Shown in pieces: positions 1 through 6,557 of a DNA stretch of 18,959 bases. The position numbers and the translations under genes were made by a program. The stretch spans positions 1 through 18,959 of the forward strand of contig DKKP01000117.1 in NCBI GenBank assembly GCA_002455335.1, read 5' to 3'. Below the pieces are notes generated by a model. It had not been told where the DNA came from, did not search any database, and saw nothing but the letters and a program-made list of their open reading frames with translations. The number at the start of each line of letters is the position of its first letter. Positions within the stretch are counted from its first letter, which is position 1. The stretch comes from Anaerolineales bacterium UBA6663. Its GTDB lineage: Bacteria; Chloroflexota; Anaerolineae; Anaerolineales; UBA6663.

Positions 1-1055
1 CCATCATTGAGCCCGACTTTGGCCTTGTGGAGAACGAAGGCGTGTGGATCTGGATGCAGGTTGAGCTCCGAGAAATCTAGCCAGGCTAGATAGGTTGCGG
101 CCGGTGTGGTCGCGGCCACCCCGGGCAGCCGTTTGGCGACGAAATCCAGCAGGGTATCGCGGTTGGCTGTGAGATAGCCGCGCAACTCCGTCAACCAGCC
201 GTCGGTCTCAGGGCCGAAGGCGGCGTACGCCGCGGCCAGGCTGAAGGCGCTGACAAGCGGCACGATGCCCTCGGCCGCGGCCTGATATTGGGCGCGCAGC
301 CGCGCATTCGGGATGATCGCAAAGCCGCAGCCCAGGCCGGCCAGGTTGAAGGTCTTGGTCGGCGCGACGAACGTGATCAGCCGATCGGCCGCCGCGGGCG
401 CGGCCAGCGCGGTCGGCGTGTACGCGGTGTCGCCGAGCGTGAGCTCAGAGTGGATCTCGTCCGATACGATCAACAGATCATGGCGGAGCGCGATCGCGGT
501 CAGTTGGCGGATCTCGTCGGGCGTGTACACCTGGCCGGTCGGGTTGTGCGGCTGGCAGAGCAGCAGGAACTTGGTGCGCGGCGTGATCGCGCGCTCGAAG
601 GCCTCGAAGTCGATGCCGTAACTCAGCCGGCCGTTGCTGACCGAGCGGGTCAACGGCGCGAAGTCTGCGGTCAACCCGAAGCTCTTCGCCGCGCCCATGA
701 AGGGCGGGTAGACCGGCGGCTGCATCAGGATCCCGTCGCCGACGTGTGCGAAAGCGCGCGCCGCGACGTTGATGCCCGTGACGATCCCGGGGATGGTCAC
801 GATGTCGTCGGGCGAGAGCGTCCAGCCATAGAGGCGCTGCATCCGGCTGACGACCGTTTCGCGCAAAGCGCGCGGCGGAATCTCGTAGCCGAAGACGCCC
901 TGAGAAGTTTTGAGGCGCAGGGCCTGGAGCACGGGCTCGGGCGCCGGGTAATCGGCGTCGGCCACCCACATCGGCAGAACGTCCTTGCCGTACAGGTCCC
1001 ACTTGATGCTGTTTGTGTCATGGCGATCGATCATGCGGTCAAACGGTGATGTCAT
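1..1055 (-). CDS. MalY/PatB-family PLP-dependent aminotransferase / cystathionine beta-lyase, C-terminus cut by window edge
   Basis: I translated the minus strand from an ATG at 1055-1053 and it stays open to the left edge, giving 351 codons of a protein usually near 390 residues. It is a fold-type I PLP enzyme of the MalY/PatB branch. The N-terminus has the typical 'SIKWD' segment (residues 16-20) and 'MWVADADYP'. The middle has 'CQPHNPTGQVY', 'SDEIHSEL', and the PLP-lysine motif 'APTKTFNLAGL'. Members cleave C-S bonds in cystathionine or cysteine, or act as aminotransferases; the sequence does not decide which. The start is supported by a purine-rich SD (GAGGAAGAGG) five bases upstream. It is divergent from the plus-strand genes. 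It should not be assumed to be the missing BCAA transaminase, because IlvE is a fold-type IV enzyme and unrelated. Confidence 0.9.
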   Translation of the reverse strand, partial: MTSPFDRMIDRHDTNSIKWDLYGKDVLPMWVADADYPAPEPVLQALRLKTSQGVFGYEIPPRALRETVVSRMQRLYGWTLSPDDIVTIPGIVTGINVAARAFAHVGDGILMQPPVYPPFMGAAKSFGLTADFAPLTRSVSNGRLSYGIDFEAFERAITPRTKFLLLCQPHNPTGQVYTPDEIRQLTAIALRHDLLIVSDEIHSELTLGDTAYTPTALAAPAAADRLITFVAPTKTFNLAGLGCGFAIIPNARLRAQYQAAAEGIVPLVSAFSLAAAYAAFGPETDGWLTELRGYLTANRDTLLDFVAKRLPGVAATTPAATYLAWLDFSELNLHPDPHAFVLHKAKVGLND

Positions 1056-1087
1056 CCGATCCTCTTCCTCGTGCTGCGATGGGCCTG

Positions 1088-1093
1088 ATTATA
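1088..1093 (-). promoter_or_regulatory. Candidate -10 element (TATAAT) for the minus-strand PLP enzyme gene
   Basis: The reverse complement of 1088-1093 reads TATAAT, a perfect -10 hexamer, about 33 bases before the start codon in the 87-bp divergent gap 1056-1142. No convincing -35 hexamer lies at 16-18 bp spacing, so this is tentative. I see no clear promoter or strong SD for the divergent kinase gene in the same gap. Confidence 0.4.
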
Positions 1094-1142
1094 GGGCGAT
1101 GACCGGGTTGCCGGGGCCGCGGAATCGCATTACCATCGCGGG

Positions 1143-2078
1143 ATGAAAAACGCCAAGCCCCATGTCGTCGTCGTTGGGAGTCTGAACACCGATCTGGTCT
1201 GTCGTGTGCCGCGGCATCTTGTGCCGGGCGAGACAAGCGCCGGCCTCAGCTTCGATGAGTTCGCCGGTGGCAAGGGTCTCAACCAGGCTGTGGCCGCCGC
1301 CCGGCTCGGCGCCCAGGTGGCGATGGTCGGCCGTGTCGGCACCGACGATTACGGCGATCGGTTGATGGCGACGCTCGCCGAGGCCGGGATCGAGGCGGGC
1401 CAGGTCGGGCGCGACGCGGCCGGCACAGGGTTGGCGATCATCATGGTCTCAGAAGCAACTGGCGACAACATCATCGCCATCCTGGCGCGCGCCAACGGCC
1501 AGTTGAGCCCGATCGACGTCGAGGCGGCGGAGCCCGCGCTCCGAAGAGCCGATGTCCTGTTGCTCCAGCTCGAGGTGCCGCTGGCGACGACGCAGCGCGC
1601 GGCCGAGTTGGCGCGGGCAGCCGGGACGCGCGTGATCCTCAATCCGGCTCCCGCGCAGCCGCTGAGCCGCGAAGTCCTGAGCCTGTGCGACATCGTCACG
1701 CCCAATGAAAGCGAGGCGGCGCGGCTGACCGGGATCGCGGTCGAGGACGATGCTGGCGTGCGCGCGGCGGCCGAGGCCCTGCGTGAGCAGGGAGCGGCCA
1801 CGGTGGTGATGACCCTGGGCGCGCGCGGCGTGTACGCGCTTGGGCCAGAGGGCGAATTGCGGGTGCCGACTTTCCCGGTAAAAGCCGTCGACACGACAGC
1901 CGCCGGTGATGCGTTCTCGGGTGGCCTCGCCTACGGTCTGGCCAGCGGTCTGACTTTGTCCGAGGCTCTTCGATGGGGGTGCGCGGCTGGGGCGTTGGCC
2001 TGCACGCGTGCCGGAGCCGTGCCGTCGCTGCCGACGCAGGCCGAGGCGCTGACCCTGTTGACCGGCGCCCAGGTATGA
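1143..2078 (+). CDS. rbsK: PfkB-family carbohydrate kinase, ribokinase-like
   Basis: The 311-residue protein matches ribokinase in length and motif order. It has an N-terminal 'GSLNTD' strand, the sugar-binding 'GGKGLNQAVAAARLGA' signature (residues 42-57), 'LLQLE' (140-144), 'NPAPA' (167-171), 'TPNESEAARLTG' (186-197), and the PfkB C-terminal signature 'DTTAAGDAFSGG' (250-261) with D256 as the expected catalytic base. Ribokinase phosphorylates D-ribose at O5 using ATP. The anion-hole and sugar motifs fit ribose best, but other PfkB substrates cannot be excluded. No ribose transporter or rbsD is adjacent, so the link to ribose uptake is not shown locally. The SD is weak. Its stop overlaps the next gene's start in an ATGA, implying translational coupling. 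Confidence 0.85.
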   Translation: MKNAKPHVVVVGSLNTDLVCRVPRHLVPGETSAGLSFDEFAGGKGLNQAVAAARLGAQVAMVGRVGTDDYGDRLMATLAEAGIEAGQVGRDAAGTGLAIIMVSEATGDNIIAILARANGQLSPIDVEAAEPALRRADVLLLQLEVPLATTQRAAELARAAGTRVILNPAPAQPLSREVLSLCDIVTPNESEAARLTGIAVEDDAGVRAAAEALREQGAATVVMTLGARGVYALGPEGELRVPTFPVKAVDTTAAGDAFSGGLAYGLASGLTLSEALRWGCAAGALACTRAGAVPSLPTQAEALTLLTGAQV

Positions 2079-3145
2079 GAAGCGACCTCGCCGTAGAACG
2101 AGAGCCGGCGCAGTCCCGCGGCCGGCCGCGTCGCAGGCGCGGTGGTGGGTGCGTGGGCTCGCTGGCCAATGGGTTGGCGCTTGGCCTGGCGTTGCCCCTG
2201 TTCGCCCTGGTCTGGGCCCAGGCGACTGATCCGATCGGCCCGGCGCCGCTACTGATCGCCTATGTCTCGTTGCCCTGGTTGTTGCCCCTGGCGCTCGTGC
2301 TGTTGTTCGGATTGGCGCTGCTCACCCGGGCCCGCCTCACAACGCTGACGGCGATCGTGCTCCTGGGGGTTTTCATCTGGGTCCATGGCGTGGATTGGCT
2401 ACCGCGGACGCCGGCGACCACGGCTTCAGGCCCGCACCTCAGGGTGATGACGTTCAACATCGGCGATGATCGGGTTTCCGTCGACGAGGTCGTCAAGCTG
2501 GTGATCGCCGAACAGCCGGATCTGCTTGCGATTCAGGAACTCAACCCTTACTCGGCCGCTGCGCTCAATCAGCAATTGGCCGCAGGCTGGCCCTATCAGG
2601 CGCTCGACTTCAATGCGCCAACCACAGGGATCTTCAGCCGGCTTCCGCTGTCGGGCGCCCAGATCGTCGAGACGCCAGGCAACCGGCCTTATCTTCGCGC
2701 TAAGATCGATCTGAACGGCCTGCCGGTCGAGGTCTTTGCGATGCATCCCATGGCGCCCGAGGTCGTGTTCTGGCGCAATCTGCCGATCGGGATCAACGAT
2801 CGTCGCCCGCGCTCCCAGCTTGTCGCGGCGGCCGAGGCGATGCGCGCGATCCCGGGCGCCAGTGTGATGCTCGGCGACTTCAATATGAGCGATCAGTCGC
2901 CCGGGTACCGGGATGTCATCCGCGGCCTGCAGGATGCCTTTGTCGAGGCCGGCACGGGGCCGGGCTTCACCTGGCCTGTCGCCAACACGCGGAACACTCT
3001 GAGCCGCTGGGATATGCCGTGGCCGCTCGTGCGGATCGACTACATCCTGCATTCGGATTCGATCGAGGCCCTGGCGGCCTCAGTGCGATGTGTGTCGGAC
3101 TCGGATCACTGCTATGTGGTTGCCGACCTCGCGTTACGCCCATGA
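2075..3145 (+). CDS. Membrane-anchored endonuclease/exonuclease/phosphatase (EEP) family protein
   Basis: I place the start at 2075, where ATGA overlaps the kinase stop, giving 356 residues; the frame is open further upstream but that part lies inside the kinase gene. A basic N-terminus (residues 11-22) is followed by about three hydrophobic segments (roughly 30-50, 58-83, 88-106), then a soluble EEP domain. Catalytic landmarks are in order: 'TFNIG' (N128), 'IQE' (E155), 'FAMHP' (H224), 'LGDFNMS' (D268, N270), 'RIDYIL' (D322) and 'SDSDH' (D344, H345). The layout resembles YafD-type proteins. The family hydrolyses phosphodiester or phosphomonoester bonds with Mg2+. The substrate is unknown, and the topology suggests the domain faces outside the membrane. 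All key residues are present, so it is probably active. Confidence 0.85.
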   Translation: MRSDLAVEREPAQSRGRPRRRRGGGCVGSLANGLALGLALPLFALVWAQATDPIGPAPLLIAYVSLPWLLPLALVLLFGLALLTRARLTTLTAIVLLGVFIWVHGVDWLPRTPATTASGPHLRVMTFNIGDDRVSVDEVVKLVIAEQPDLLAIQELNPYSAAALNQQLAAGWPYQALDFNAPTTGIFSRLPLSGAQIVETPGNRPYLRAKIDLNGLPVEVFAMHPMAPEVVFWRNLPIGINDRRPRSQLVAAAEAMRAIPGASVMLGDFNMSDQSPGYRDVIRGLQDAFVEAGTGPGFTWPVANTRNTLSRWDMPWPLVRIDYILHSDSIEALAASVRCVSDSDHCYVVADLALRP

Positions 3146-3166
3146 GTGGAGCGGTATCATCCAACC

Positions 3167-4447
3167 ATGACCTCAACTGAGTCCGCCCCCCGTAGCCTTC
3201 CCGAGATCGGCCGTCTGGCCAAGGCCGCGACACGCCAGATTGCGCGTGCCGCGACGACGCGGAAAGACGCGGCCCTAGCAGCGCTTGCCGACGGGCTCGA
3301 TCGCGCGCGCGCGGCCATCCTGGCTGCAAACGCCGATGACGTCGCAGCGGCCAGAGCCGCGGGTCGGGAGCCGTGGCTTGTCGATCGACTGACGCTGACC
3401 GCAAACCGGCTCGACTCGATCATCGCCGATGTCCGGGGCCTGATCGCGTTGCCCGACCCGGTAGGCGAGGCCTTCGACACAACAGTGCTGGCGAACGGGT
3501 TGCGTGTGCACCGGCATCGCGTGCCGCTCGGGGTGCTTGGCGTGATCTACGAAGCCCGACCCAATGTGACAGTCGACGTGGCCGCGCTGGCGATCAAGAC
3601 GGGAAACGTCGCGATCCTGCGCGGGGGCTCGGAGACCCTGGGCTCCAACCAGGCGCTGATGGTTGTGGTGCGCGGCGCGCTGGCGCAGGTCGGGCTCCCC
3701 GAGGACGCCGTCCAGCTCATCGAGGACGTGGACCGACAGCGGATCTTCGAACTGCTCCAGATGCACGACGTGGTCGACGTCATCATCCCGCGCGGCGGGG
3801 CGGCCCTGCATCGGCTGTGCCGCGACCATGCCCGGATGCCCGTGATCGTGGGCGGGGTGGGGATCTGCCACCTGTTCGTCGACGCCTCGGCCGACCTCGA
3901 CCAGTCGCTGCCCGTGATCGTGAACGCCAAGACCCAGCGGCCCTCGGTCTGTAACTCGCTCGATACCGTGCTGGTTCATGCCGATGTCGCCGCCCGCGCG
4001 TTGCCGTTGATCGTCGCGACGCTGGCGCCGCTCGGCGTGGTCTTCAAGGCCGATCCGCGCGCATTGGCCCTCGTCGGCCCTGGTTCGGCTGGGGTCGAGC
4101 CGGCTGGCCCGGACGATTTCGACACCGAGTGGATGTCGCTGGTGCTCGGGCTCAAAGTCGTGGATAGCCTCGACGAGGCGATCGACCACATCGCCGCGCA
4201 CAGCCTGAACCATTCCGACGGCATCCTCACCGAGGATGTCGCGAATGCGGCGCGCTTTATCAATGAAGTCGATTCGGCCGGCGTGTTCTGGAACGCCAGC
4301 ACCCGTTTCAACGATGGCGGCCAGCTCGGCCTCGGCGCCGAGGTCGCTGTCTCGACCCAGCGCCTGCACGTCCGGGGACCCATGGGGTTGCGCGAATTGA
4401 CCACCTACAAGTGGGTGGCCACCGGCGATTACCACGTGCGCGCCTGA
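3167..4447 (+). CDS. proA: Glutamate-5-semialdehyde dehydrogenase (gamma-glutamyl phosphate reductase)
   Basis: This enzyme reduces gamma-glutamyl phosphate to glutamate-5-semialdehyde with NADPH, the second step of proline synthesis. From the ATG at 3167 the product is 426 residues, normal for ProA. Visible motifs are 'VIYEARPNVTVD', 'AIKTGNVAILRGGSE', 'IIPRGG' and the catalytic-cysteine stretch 'TQRPSVCNSLDTVLVH' with C262. The C-terminal 'EVAVSTQRLHVRGPMGL' is also typical. A GTG at 3146 in the same frame would add seven residues, but this tail has no family counterpart. The gene starts 21 bases after the EEP gene and probably shares its transcript. The usual partner proB (glutamate 5-kinase) is absent here and must lie elsewhere. 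It is followed by the regulatory gap that precedes the BCAA operon. Confidence 0.95.
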   Translation: MTSTESAPRSLPEIGRLAKAATRQIARAATTRKDAALAALADGLDRARAAILAANADDVAAARAAGREPWLVDRLTLTANRLDSIIADVRGLIALPDPVGEAFDTTVLANGLRVHRHRVPLGVLGVIYEARPNVTVDVAALAIKTGNVAILRGGSETLGSNQALMVVVRGALAQVGLPEDAVQLIEDVDRQRIFELLQMHDVVDVIIPRGGAALHRLCRDHARMPVIVGGVGICHLFVDASADLDQSLPVIVNAKTQRPSVCNSLDTVLVHADVAARALPLIVATLAPLGVVFKADPRALALVGPGSAGVEPAGPDDFDTEWMSLVLGLKVVDSLDEAIDHIAAHSLNHSDGILTEDVANAARFINEVDSAGVFWNASTRFNDGGQLGLGAEVAVSTQRLHVRGPMGLRELTTYKWVATGDYHVRA

Positions 4448-4453
4448 TTGTTC

Positions 4454-4482
4454 TTGCGCTCTTAATGTCGACTGTGTACAAT
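4454..4482 (+). promoter_or_regulatory. Probable sigma-70-like promoter of the ilv-leu operon
   Basis: TTGCGC (4454-4459) and TACAAT (4477-4482) are separated by exactly 17 bp. The -10 matches the consensus at five of six positions. Transcription would start near 4489, giving a leader RNA of about 280 nt before ilvD. Half-sites GTCGA (4468-4472) and TCGAC (4493-4497) flank the -10 as an inverted repeat and might be an operator, though this could be chance. A second -10-like TATAGT lies at 4543-4548, but it lacks a -35 and would leave almost no room for a ribosome site before the leader peptide. Confidence 0.55.
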
Positions 4483-4562
4483 GACCAAGTACTCGACGCC
4501 GCTCTCCGGCAATCTTTCTAGTGTAATTGCCCGGCGCTGAGTTATAGTCTTGGGACGCACCC

Positions 4563-4676
4563 ATGAGCACTGTCCTGGCGATTGGCATTCTCCTTGTCGT
4601 ACTTATTAAGGTCCTCATTAAGGACCTTATCCCGGTTGGGTCGGCGACGGTGCCTGTCAGGGTCACGCGCAGATAA
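4563..4676 (+). CDS. BCAA-rich leader peptide of an ilv attenuator (37 aa)
   Basis: A short frame ATG (4563) to TAA (4674-4676) encodes 37 residues, of which 19 are Val, Leu or Ile. Between residues 4 and 25 the count is 16 of 22, including the run '[15 protein letters not shown]' (residues 9-23). The tail is polar and basic, ending in 'VTRR'. This is the hallmark of leader peptides such as that of enteric ilvGMEDA: a ribosome short of charged BCAA-tRNA stalls on the control codons. A modest SD-like GGGA (4552-4555) lies seven bases upstream. The frame ends 22 bases before a strong intrinsic terminator and 92 bases before ilvD, the first gene of the BCAA operon. The peptide itself is probably non-functional and only its translation matters. 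Composition, position and downstream structure agree, although no homologue search was possible. Confidence 0.85.
   Translation: MSTVLAIGILLVVLIKVLIKDLIPVGSATVPVRVTRR
4607..4629 (+). promoter_or_regulatory. Leader hairpin over the control codons (possible pause or stem-1 structure)
   Basis: TAAGGTCCT (4607-4615) and AGGACCTTA (4621-4629) form a perfect 9-bp stem with a 5-nt loop, inside codons 15-23 of the leader peptide. A translating or stalled ribosome would melt it. It could pause RNA polymerase so that translation of the leader stays synchronised with transcription, as stem 1 does in classical attenuators. The role is inferred; the complementarity is seen directly. Confidence 0.6.
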
Positions 4677-4712
4677 GCGCAAACACCGAAAACATGCAGA
4701 GGCCGCCCAACC
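4634..4712 (+). promoter_or_regulatory. Antiterminator pairing that competes with the ilv attenuator
   Basis: Segment GGTTGGG-T-CGGC (4634-4645) is complementary to GCCGCCCAACC (4702-4712): eleven Watson-Crick pairs with a single bulged U at 4641. The 3' strand shares 4702-4709 with the 5' arm of the terminator, so the two stems exclude each other. The 5' strand overlaps leader codons 24-28, just past the BCAA-codon cluster. A ribosome stalled on those codons would leave it free to pair and suppress termination. A ribosome moving to the stop codon would cover it while the terminator forms. Confidence 0.75.
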
Positions 4713-4728
4713 AGTGGGCGGCCTCTTT
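4698..4728 (+). terminator. Intrinsic terminator (attenuator) upstream of ilvD
   Basis: AGAGGCCGCCCA (4698-4709) and TGGGCGGCCTCT (4715-4726) form a perfect 12-bp, very GC-rich stem with a 5-nt loop (4710-4714), running into TTTGGTT. The U-tract is short and interrupted, which is compatible with a regulated rather than absolute stop. It lies between the leader peptide and the ilvD ribosome site, so it acts as an attenuator, not as the end of proA. A smaller hairpin, ACGGG/CCCGT (4741-4755), sits just before the ilvD SD. Confidence 0.88.
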
Positions 4729-4768
4729 GGTTAATCTCAAACGGGATAGGCCCGTATTTGGAGTAACA

Positions 4769-6439
4769 ATGTCGGATCTCAATCGGAACAGTCGTGTCGT
4801 TACCCAAGGTGTCAATCGCTCGGCCGCGCGGGCCATGCTCAAGGCCGTCGGCTTCACAGACGACGATCTGCGCAAGCCGATCATCGGCATTGCGAACACC
4901 TGGATCGAGATCGGCCCGTGCAACTATCACCTGCGGCGCCTGGCGGCCAAGATCAAAGAGGGCGTCCGTGCCGCCGGCGGCACCCCGATGGAGTTCAACA
5001 CGGTTTCGATCTCCGACGGTATCACGATGGGTGTCGAGGGCATGAAGGCCTCGCTGATCAGCCGCGAGGTGATCGCCGACAGCATCGAGCTTGTGACACG
5101 CGGGAACCACTTTGATGGCCTGATCTGCATCTCGGGCTGTGACAAGACCAACCCGGGCGTGATGATGGCCATGACCCGGGTCGACATCCCGGCCCTGGCC
5201 CTGTATGGCGGTTCGATCAACCCCGGGCACTATCAGGGCAAGTCGCTCACCGTGCAGGATACGTTCGAGGCGGTCGGTGCATACACGGCGGGCAAGATCT
5301 CCGAAGAAGAGTACATGGGGATCGAGAACAACGCCTGCCCGGGCGCAGGGTCGTGCGGCGGTCAGTTCACGGCAAACACTATGTCGGGCGTGATGGAGTT
5401 CATCGGCCTCTCGCCGATCGGCTTCAACAGCGTCCCGGCGACCGATCCCGAAAAGGACAGGGTCGCTTTCGAGTGCGGGCGGCTTGTGATGGAGCTCATC
5501 AAGCGCGACCTGCGCCCGAGCCAGATCCTGAGCCGCAAAGCCTTTGAAAACGCGATCGCTTCAGTGGCGGCGACAGGCGGGTCGACCAACGCCGTGCTGC
5601 ACCTCCTGGCCCTGGCGCGCGAGGCCGGCGTTGAGCTGCACATCGATGACTTCGATACGATCAGCGCGCGGACGCCCGTGATCGCGGATCTCAAGCCGGC
5701 CGGCAAATACATGGCCGCCGACATGCACGCCGCCGGCGGCATCCCGCTTGTAATGAAGCGTTTGCTGGATGGCGGTTATATCCACGGCGATTGCCAGACC
5801 GTCACTGGACAGACGATCGCCGAAGCCTGCGCCTCAGCTCAAGAGACCCCCGAACAAACCGTCATCTATACAGTCGATCAACCGCTCAAAGAACATGGCG
5901 GCCTCGCCATCCTGCATGGCAACCTCGCCGAAGAGGGCGGGGTGATGAAGATCTCGGCCAGCAACGTCCATCAGTTCAAGGGTCCGGCCCGCGTCTTCAA
6001 TTGCGAAGAGGATGCCATGGCGGCGGTGACGGCCAACGCCATTCAGGCCGGCGACGTCGTGGTCATCCGGTATGAGGGGCCGAAGGGCGGTCCGGGTATG
6101 CGCGAGATGCTTGGCGTGACGGCCGCGATTGCGGGCGCCGGCCTGGGCGATCAGGTGGCCTTGCTGACCGACGGTCGGTTCTCGGGTGCAACCCGCGGCA
6201 TCTCGGTCGGCCATATCGCGCCCGAGGCGGCGCGCGGAGGCCTGATTGGCATGCTCAACGACGGCGACGCCATCGAGATCAACGTTGCCGACCGGCGTCT
6301 GAGCGTCGCGCTCAGTGACGCCGAGATCGCGGCTCGCAAGGCGGTCTGGCAGGCCCCGGAGCCGCGCTACAAGACCGGTGTGATGGCCAAATACGCTCGC
6401 AGCGTGAGCTCGTCGTCCGAAGGGGCGATTACGAACTAG
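4769..6439 (+). CDS. ilvD: Dihydroxy-acid dehydratase
   Basis: IlvD dehydrates 2,3-dihydroxy-isovalerate and 2,3-dihydroxy-3-methylvalerate to the 2-oxo acids that precede valine, leucine and isoleucine. The 556-residue product has 'GIANTW', 'GPCNYH' (C51), 'SGCDKTNPG' (C124) and '[15 protein letters not shown]' (C196). These three cysteines, all conserved, suit the [2Fe-2S] class. '[10 protein letters not shown]' and 'GHIAPEA' near the C-terminus are also standard. I chose the ATG at 4769 because it has a good SD (TTTGGAG, five bases upstream) and matches the family N-terminus; upstream in-frame starts run through the terminator hairpin. It is the first structural gene after the attenuator, so its expression should respond to BCAA-tRNA charging. 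Confidence 0.97.
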   Translation: MSDLNRNSRVVTQGVNRSAARAMLKAVGFTDDDLRKPIIGIANTWIEIGPCNYHLRRLAAKIKEGVRAAGGTPMEFNTVSISDGITMGVEGMKASLISREVIADSIELVTRGNHFDGLICISGCDKTNPGVMMAMTRVDIPALALYGGSINPGHYQGKSLTVQDTFEAVGAYTAGKISEEEYMGIENNACPGAGSCGGQFTANTMSGVMEFIGLSPIGFNSVPATDPEKDRVAFECGRLVMELIKRDLRPSQILSRKAFENAIASVAATGGSTNAVLHLLALAREAGVELHIDDFDTISARTPVIADLKPAGKYMAADMHAAGGIPLVMKRLLDGGYIHGDCQTVTGQTIAEACASAQETPEQTVIYTVDQPLKEHGGLAILHGNLAEEGGVMKISASNVHQFKGPARVFNCEEDAMAAVTANAIQAGDVVVIRYEGPKGGPGMREMLGVTAAIAGAGLGDQVALLTDGRFSGATRGISVGHIAPEAARGGLIGMLNDGDAIEINVADRRLSVALSDAEIAARKAVWQAPEPRYKTGVMAKYARSVSSSSEGAITN

Positions 6440-6440
6440 T

Positions 6441-6544
6441 CATTTGCGATTTGCGATTGGTGATTTGCGATTTCCCGGGTGCCGCAAGGCACCTCGGAGG
6501 ACAGGGCGCATCAATCACACATCACAAATCGCCAATCACAAATG
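6441..6544. repeat. 104-nt inverted tandem-heptamer hairpin element (copy 1, ilvD-ilvB gap)
   Basis: The left arm starts two bases after the ilvD stop and consists of heptamers ATTTGCG, ATTTGCG, ATTGGTG, ATTTGCG. The right arm (about 6512-6544) is the approximate reverse complement and ends CACAAATG, matching the left end CATTTGCG. The loop carries its own perfect hairpin, GGTGCC-GCAA-GGCACC (6478-6493). Size and loop match copy 5 at 14234-14337. The long imperfect stem would form in the operon mRNA. The ilvB SD lies immediately downstream and is intact. Confidence 0.9.
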
Positions 6545-6557
6545 TTGGAGGGCGATC

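Noticed and set aside
288..1049. A 253-codon plus-strand frame at the left edge
   Set aside because: The opposite strand encodes a convincing MalY/PatB enzyme with the PLP-lysine motif and an SD; the plus frame is Arg/Gly-rich noise.
4543..4548. TATAGT as the main operon promoter -10
   Set aside because: No -35 at suitable spacing, and transcription would start about eight bases before the leader ATG, excluding its GGGA ribosome site. The promoter at 4454-4482 is better.
4694..4768. Upstream start for ilvD at 4694
   Set aside because: It would translate the terminator hairpin; the ATG at 4769 has a good SD and fits the family N-terminus.
4490..4768. T-box or other known riboswitch upstream of ilvD
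   Set aside because: No T-box consensus (AGGGTGG-type antiterminator bulge) is visible, while a BCAA-rich leader frame and matching attenuator stems explain the region.
3275..5230. A 651-codon open frame on the minus strand
   Set aside because: It lies antisense to proA, the attenuator and the start of ilvD, has no recognisable domain, and its His/Asp/Arg-rich composition is what GC-rich coding DNA gives in its antisense frame.
6444..6557. Longer N-termini for ilvB (6444), leuC (12079), leuD (13591) and cimA (14287)
   Set aside because: The additional residues ('RFAIGDLRF', '[10 protein letters not shown]' and similar) are translations of the heptamer repeats, not family sequence. Downstream starts fit homologues and, for ilvB and leuC, have SDs.
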